Of a DNA stretch of 64,000 nt, positions 61,234-64,000 are shown one piece after another (the first letter of the stretch is position 1; each line of letters begins with the position of its first letter). A model generated the notes under the pieces. It had not been told where the DNA came from and did no database searches. It saw nothing but the letters and a program-made list of their open reading frames with translations. Made by a program: the position numbers and the translations under genes. Origin of the DNA: Rhabditophanes sp. KR3021 (lineage: Eukaryota > Nematoda > Chromadorea > Rhabditida > Alloionematidae). The DNA is taken from assembly GCA_963281155.1 (NCBI GenBank), contig CAUJLY010000003.1:5828001-5892000 (forward strand), written 5' to 3'.

Positions 61234-61762
61234 ATGAATGTTTCGTTGATATTGCTGTTTTTTGGTGGGTATGTCGTTGGAGATGAGATGGCTAGAGATT
61301 GTTTTGCCGAGCGGTTGATGGAACACATGGATGCATCAGGTATGATGGTTTGAGTCCAAAAGAAATTTGCCTATTAGATGAATTGAAGAATTCTGTTAAT
61401 GCAGTTTGAAAGCCACGGTTTTTTATACCTAAATCATTAAAAAAATTTCAATATCTCTTTTCTGCCGGGCAGAGGAGGCATTTGAAAACTTTGCAAAAAA
61501 TGGTTACATGACGTATTTACGGAATTTAAGAATTATATAGGGGGAAATTATGTTTGATGTAGTACTCTTATTTCGTATATGTCAGTCGTATGCTAGGTAG
61601 TACCAGTTCACAAAGCGATGGGTCATCATTCTATGTTTCATGGAGAATGTGACATGGCATTAAACGTGTTTTTATATATTGCCGAACGTCTTTTATCAAG
61701 GTGTGTTTCATCCATTTATCATTGTACTCATATTTTATATTGTGTTTTGTTTTAGGTTATAA
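61234..61762 (+). CDS. Small secreted peptide precursor, 70 residues, three exons
   Basis: Exons 61234-61339, 61601-61700 and 61756-61762 join in phase (phases 1 and 2). The product starts with a signal-like MNVSLILLFFGGYVVGDEMA and continues RDCFAERLMEHMDAS, then VPVHKAMGHHSMFHGECDMA and LNVFLYIAERLLSRL. Two cysteines remain after the signal peptide. The last exon adds only two codons before TAA, and an AATAAA lies at 61942-61947. Intron 1 (261 bp) contains copy 3 of the dispersed repeat in reverse. I do not recognise the family. The model rests on signal peptide, matching phases and splice sites; the GTAG acceptor of exon 2 is atypical in lacking a T-run. Confidence 0.55.
61388..61530 (-). 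repeat. Dispersed repeat, copy 3 (partial, inverted, intronic)
   Basis: The reverse complement matches the left half of copy 2: TTCCGTAAAT, then CAAATGCCTCCTCTGCCCGG, GATTTAGGTATAAAAAACCG and TTTCAAACTGCATTAACAGA. It stops abruptly after CAGAATT, so it lacks the right half. It sits within the first intron of the small secreted peptide gene. Confidence 0.8.
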
Positions 61763-62273
61763 GTTAGCTAAACTTAGCTTTAGGAAGGAATAGGACAAAG
61801 CTCAAGACAAAGTATCTGGCAGAGCTGAACTAAGATTCTTTGACTTAATGTCTCTATTAATGATGTTAAATTTTTTTGTTTGATCTTTTGTGTGTCTTTT
61901 TAATTTGCAATACTCATCTAATTTAACATTTCCTATGATTAAATAAATTGTTTTAACTTATGTGTTATCGAGATTTGTAAATAAATAACTTGATTGCAAA
62001 TAGTTGATGGGAAATAGCTTGTCTGTATATAGTTGAAGCGAAAGAAAGTTGCCTGACTTAATTCTCTAATTATAAAAAAGTTGCTTAAAAAGTTTTATTC
62101 GCCTAAATAAGTAATTAGATAGCATCTTATGGCATGTGTTCTATTTTTATAACATCATATATTCCATTACAATTTTAATTAATCTCTTTATTTAAACCGT
62201 ATAACAAACAAATAAAAAATTTGTTTAATAAATTACAAACCACAAGAGTTGTTTCGTTGCATAATATAGAAAT
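61763..62273. other. 3' UTRs of convergent genes
   Basis: Holds the 3' UTR of the small peptide gene (AATAAA at 61942-61947) and the downstream end of the helicase-like gene. No other feature was seen. Confidence 0.5.
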
Positions 62274-64000
62274 TTATATTATTTTTGAAGCTTCTCTTGG
62301 TTGAATATCTACTGAAACTTTAGTAGGAATATTGTTAATAAATCTAAACATTTTGTGTGTATTAGTACATAGATAATTGGTGCGAGAGTCGCGAAGTCTG
62401 CCGATCATTAAGTTGAAGGAATGGAAATTGCAGAGGAATTGAGCGTCACCGAGAAGGATAGTTGCGGATGTTGATCGAGTTAAGGAAGTCAGTAGATTAT
62501 AGGGATAAGTTAAAATTGTGTGAAGAAGTGATTTTTCTTTGAAGGATAAGCTTGTTTTGGTGGTGCACACAATTATGTATTTCTTTTCGATTCCGATAAA
62601 ATGTGTAGCTGAACCTATTTGAGGTTTGAAGTTTTGACGGAAGCACTTTTGTATGCAGTCTTTTTGCTTGTCGAAGAATGTTATGATGCCAATGTCTTCA
62701 GCTTTTACTTGTCTGCTCTGTAGATCACCTAATATTTTGAATAGAACTCTGATTTCACCTGAATTTTTGTAGGATGTGCAGGAAGGGGAAAGGAAAATCT
62801 TCCTACATTTAGTTCCCCACGTATCAACAAAAGCCAATCTTGTCATCTCGAATTCATCTGACAAAATATTATCGGCTTTTGGATTTTTTTTAAATTGACT
62901 CATTGTTTGGATTTTCTGTGAATTAAAATATGTTTTCAAAAAAGACATAACCGTCCAAGGATAACGATAGCAAGTTTTAAGACTACACGTCTGGCCGATT
63001 CCTCTTTTGTTACATAAATAAGAGATAGGTAGCATTAATGTACAGTATTTGGCTCCTTTAGGTGAATGTATGACTTCGTAAGATTGGCCTAAGTTCACTT
63101 CGCCTAATAAAACATAAGAAGCATGGGGGAAACAGTTAATTAGCTCCAGGAATTTGAAAATAGACACTACTTTTGCATCGTCAAGTATTATTCTATTCGG
63201 AGATAAATAGCAAAATTGATCAAACAGTGTTTTCTTAGCCAGAGTTGAAGTAACAACAATTGTATTAGGCTGATAAATTCTCCAAATAATTTGCAATATT
63301 TCTCTCTTCAATTCAGTCATAATCAAGAATAATCTATCTACCTCGAAAATAGAGTGAGTAAACCTCAAACTACTTGAGTTTAGTTTCTGACTCATCGACA
63401 TGAAGGAGTAAAAGAGATTCTTTTCCTCTAAACTCAACAATAAATCGTAGTTGTGCCTAAACCATTGATACAATCCGAATTCACCTGATTCATAATACTC
63501 ACTCCCCGGAGTACGATGCGATAGATTAAACAAAGGAAAGGGTCTAACTTTATGCTTGCTAAACCTCTCGAAATGTCTTAACAATAAATCAGCACTAGCA
63601 TCACTGTGAGTCACATAAATTTGCATACCAAAACAATCTTGATTTGCTATTTCTGTAGCAGCAAATGTTTTTCCTGATCCCGGCATTGAGTATGCAGAAG
63701 CTATTGTTTTATTGCGGAGGCAAATTTTGATCATTGCTATTTGATCATCATCTAATATATTCGACATTGGCGCGACATTGACATCGTCAAATGTTTTCGA
63801 GGGCGGAGGAATAAAAGAATCAATCATGGATTTGAAGAAACATTGGCCAGCTGCGCTGTTTGAAATGGTTTCGGTAAAAATATCCAATTCGGTGGTGGTT
63901 TCAGGATAAGTGTTGATGAATGAGCGGAGACAGATCTTGGAAGTTGTGTATTTGGCTATTACTGCTTTGAATTCGTTGGGAAGTAATAGACCGGATTGAA
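62274..64000 (-). CDS. Divergent superfamily 1 (UPF1-like) helicase, 5' end outside window
   Basis: The frame is open from the right edge to a TAA at 62274, giving at least 575 residues. Motif I is AYSMPGSGKTFAATEIAN. It is preceded by the LDDDQIAMIKICLRNKTIA segment that stands before the P-loop in UPF1-like enzymes (LNxxQxxAV). A C-terminal RecA-like part has AEDIGIITFFDKQKDCIQKC and FIGIEKKYIIVCTTK, the latter resembling the motif V region (FQGxExDxVIxS). Motif II is not a canonical DEAxQ: ILDDAKVV is the nearest candidate, and LLGEVNLGQ may correspond to the GDxxQ motif III. Loss of these acidic and Gln residues suggests reduced or no helicase activity. The precise family is unknown. Confidence 0.65.
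   Translation of the reverse strand, partial: QSGLLLPNEFKAVIAKYTTSKICLRSFINTYPETTTELDIFTETISNSAAGQCFFKSMIDSFIPPPSKTFDDVNVAPMSNILDDDQIAMIKICLRNKTIASAYSMPGSGKTFAATEIANQDCFGMQIYVTHSDASADLLLRHFERFSKHKVRPFPLFNLSHRTPGSEYYESGEFGLYQWFRHNYDLLLSLEEKNLFYSFMSMSQKLNSSSLRFTHSIFEVDRLFLIMTELKREILQIIWRIYQPNTIVVTSTLAKKTLFDQFCYLSPNRIILDDAKVVSIFKFLELINCFPHASYVLLGEVNLGQSYEVIHSPKGAKYCTLMLPISYLCNKRGIGQTCSLKTCYRYPWTVMSFLKTYFNSQKIQTMSQFKKNPKADNILSDEFEMTRLAFVDTWGTKCRKIFLSPSCTSYKNSGEIRVLFKILGDLQSRQVKAEDIGIITFFDKQKDCIQKCFRQNFKPQIGSATHFIGIEKKYIIVCTTKTSLSFKEKSLLHTILTYPYNLLTSLTRSTSATILLGDAQFLCNFHSFNLMIGRLRDSRTNYLCTNTHKMFRFINNIPTKVSVDIQPREASKII

Noticed and set aside
1..64000. tRNA, rRNA, SL RNA and CRISPR arrays
   Set aside because: No B-box-like plus cloverleaf arrangement or regularly spaced direct repeats were noticed. 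A covariance-model search would be needed to exclude small RNA genes.

Overview
This is AT-rich DNA from a small animal genome, most likely a nematode. Genes are split by very short introns (mostly 38-53 bp) with GTAAGT-like donors and TTTTAG/TTTCAG acceptors, and AATAAA signals follow several stop codons. Several genes have an orphan 3' splice site 4-14 bases before the start codon, which fits spliced-leader trans-splicing. Every recognised gene is a metazoan housekeeping or signalling gene. No bacterial, phage, CRISPR, rRNA or tRNA gene was seen. The taxon is inferred from this gene architecture, not proven.

Layout. 0.5-1.1 kb: first two exons of a PP2C phosphatase (-), running off the left edge. 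2.8-3.5 kb: a decayed helical-repeat-like pseudogene (-). 4.0-6.3 kb: APC/C subunit 2 (-). 9.2-10.3 kb: a Ulp2/SENP6-like protease (-) whose catalytic Cys is Ser. 15.3 kb: a candidate 38-residue membrane microprotein (-). 16.3-17.0 kb: guanylate kinase (-). 18.2-18.8 kb: complex I subunit NDUFB9 (+). 19.0-22.1 kb: an unrecognised multi-pass membrane protein (-). 25.4-26.3 kb: a cathepsin L-like pseudogene (-). 27.7-32.4 kb: an unrecognised 1517-residue receptor-like protein built from three tandem ~430-residue units (-). 33.4 kb: a small secreted Gly/Tyr-rich protein (-). 34.8-39.5 kb: a full-length ABCC/MRP transporter (-). 40.9-42.2 kb: hyccin (-), sharing a short divergent promoter with TFIIH subunit p52 (42.5-44.9 kb, +). 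The first p52 intron holds an antisense decayed GIY-YIG nuclease. 51.7-60.5 kb: a small CTD phosphatase gene (+) with three apparent alternative first exons and a 6.3 kb intron. 61.2-61.8 kb: a three-exon gene for a 70-residue secreted peptide (+) with a dispersed repeat in its first intron. 62.3-64.0 kb: an SF1 helicase-like protein (-), cut by the right edge.

The genes do not form an operon or a shared pathway. The most unusual items are the triple-unit receptor-like protein, the Cys-to-Ser Ulp2-like protease, the multi-promoter CTD phosphatase, a three-copy dispersed repeat family and a group of decayed genes on both sides of the receptor-like gene. All splice models were built by hand from the sequence. 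Reading-frame phases were checked for every multi-exon gene listed as intact.
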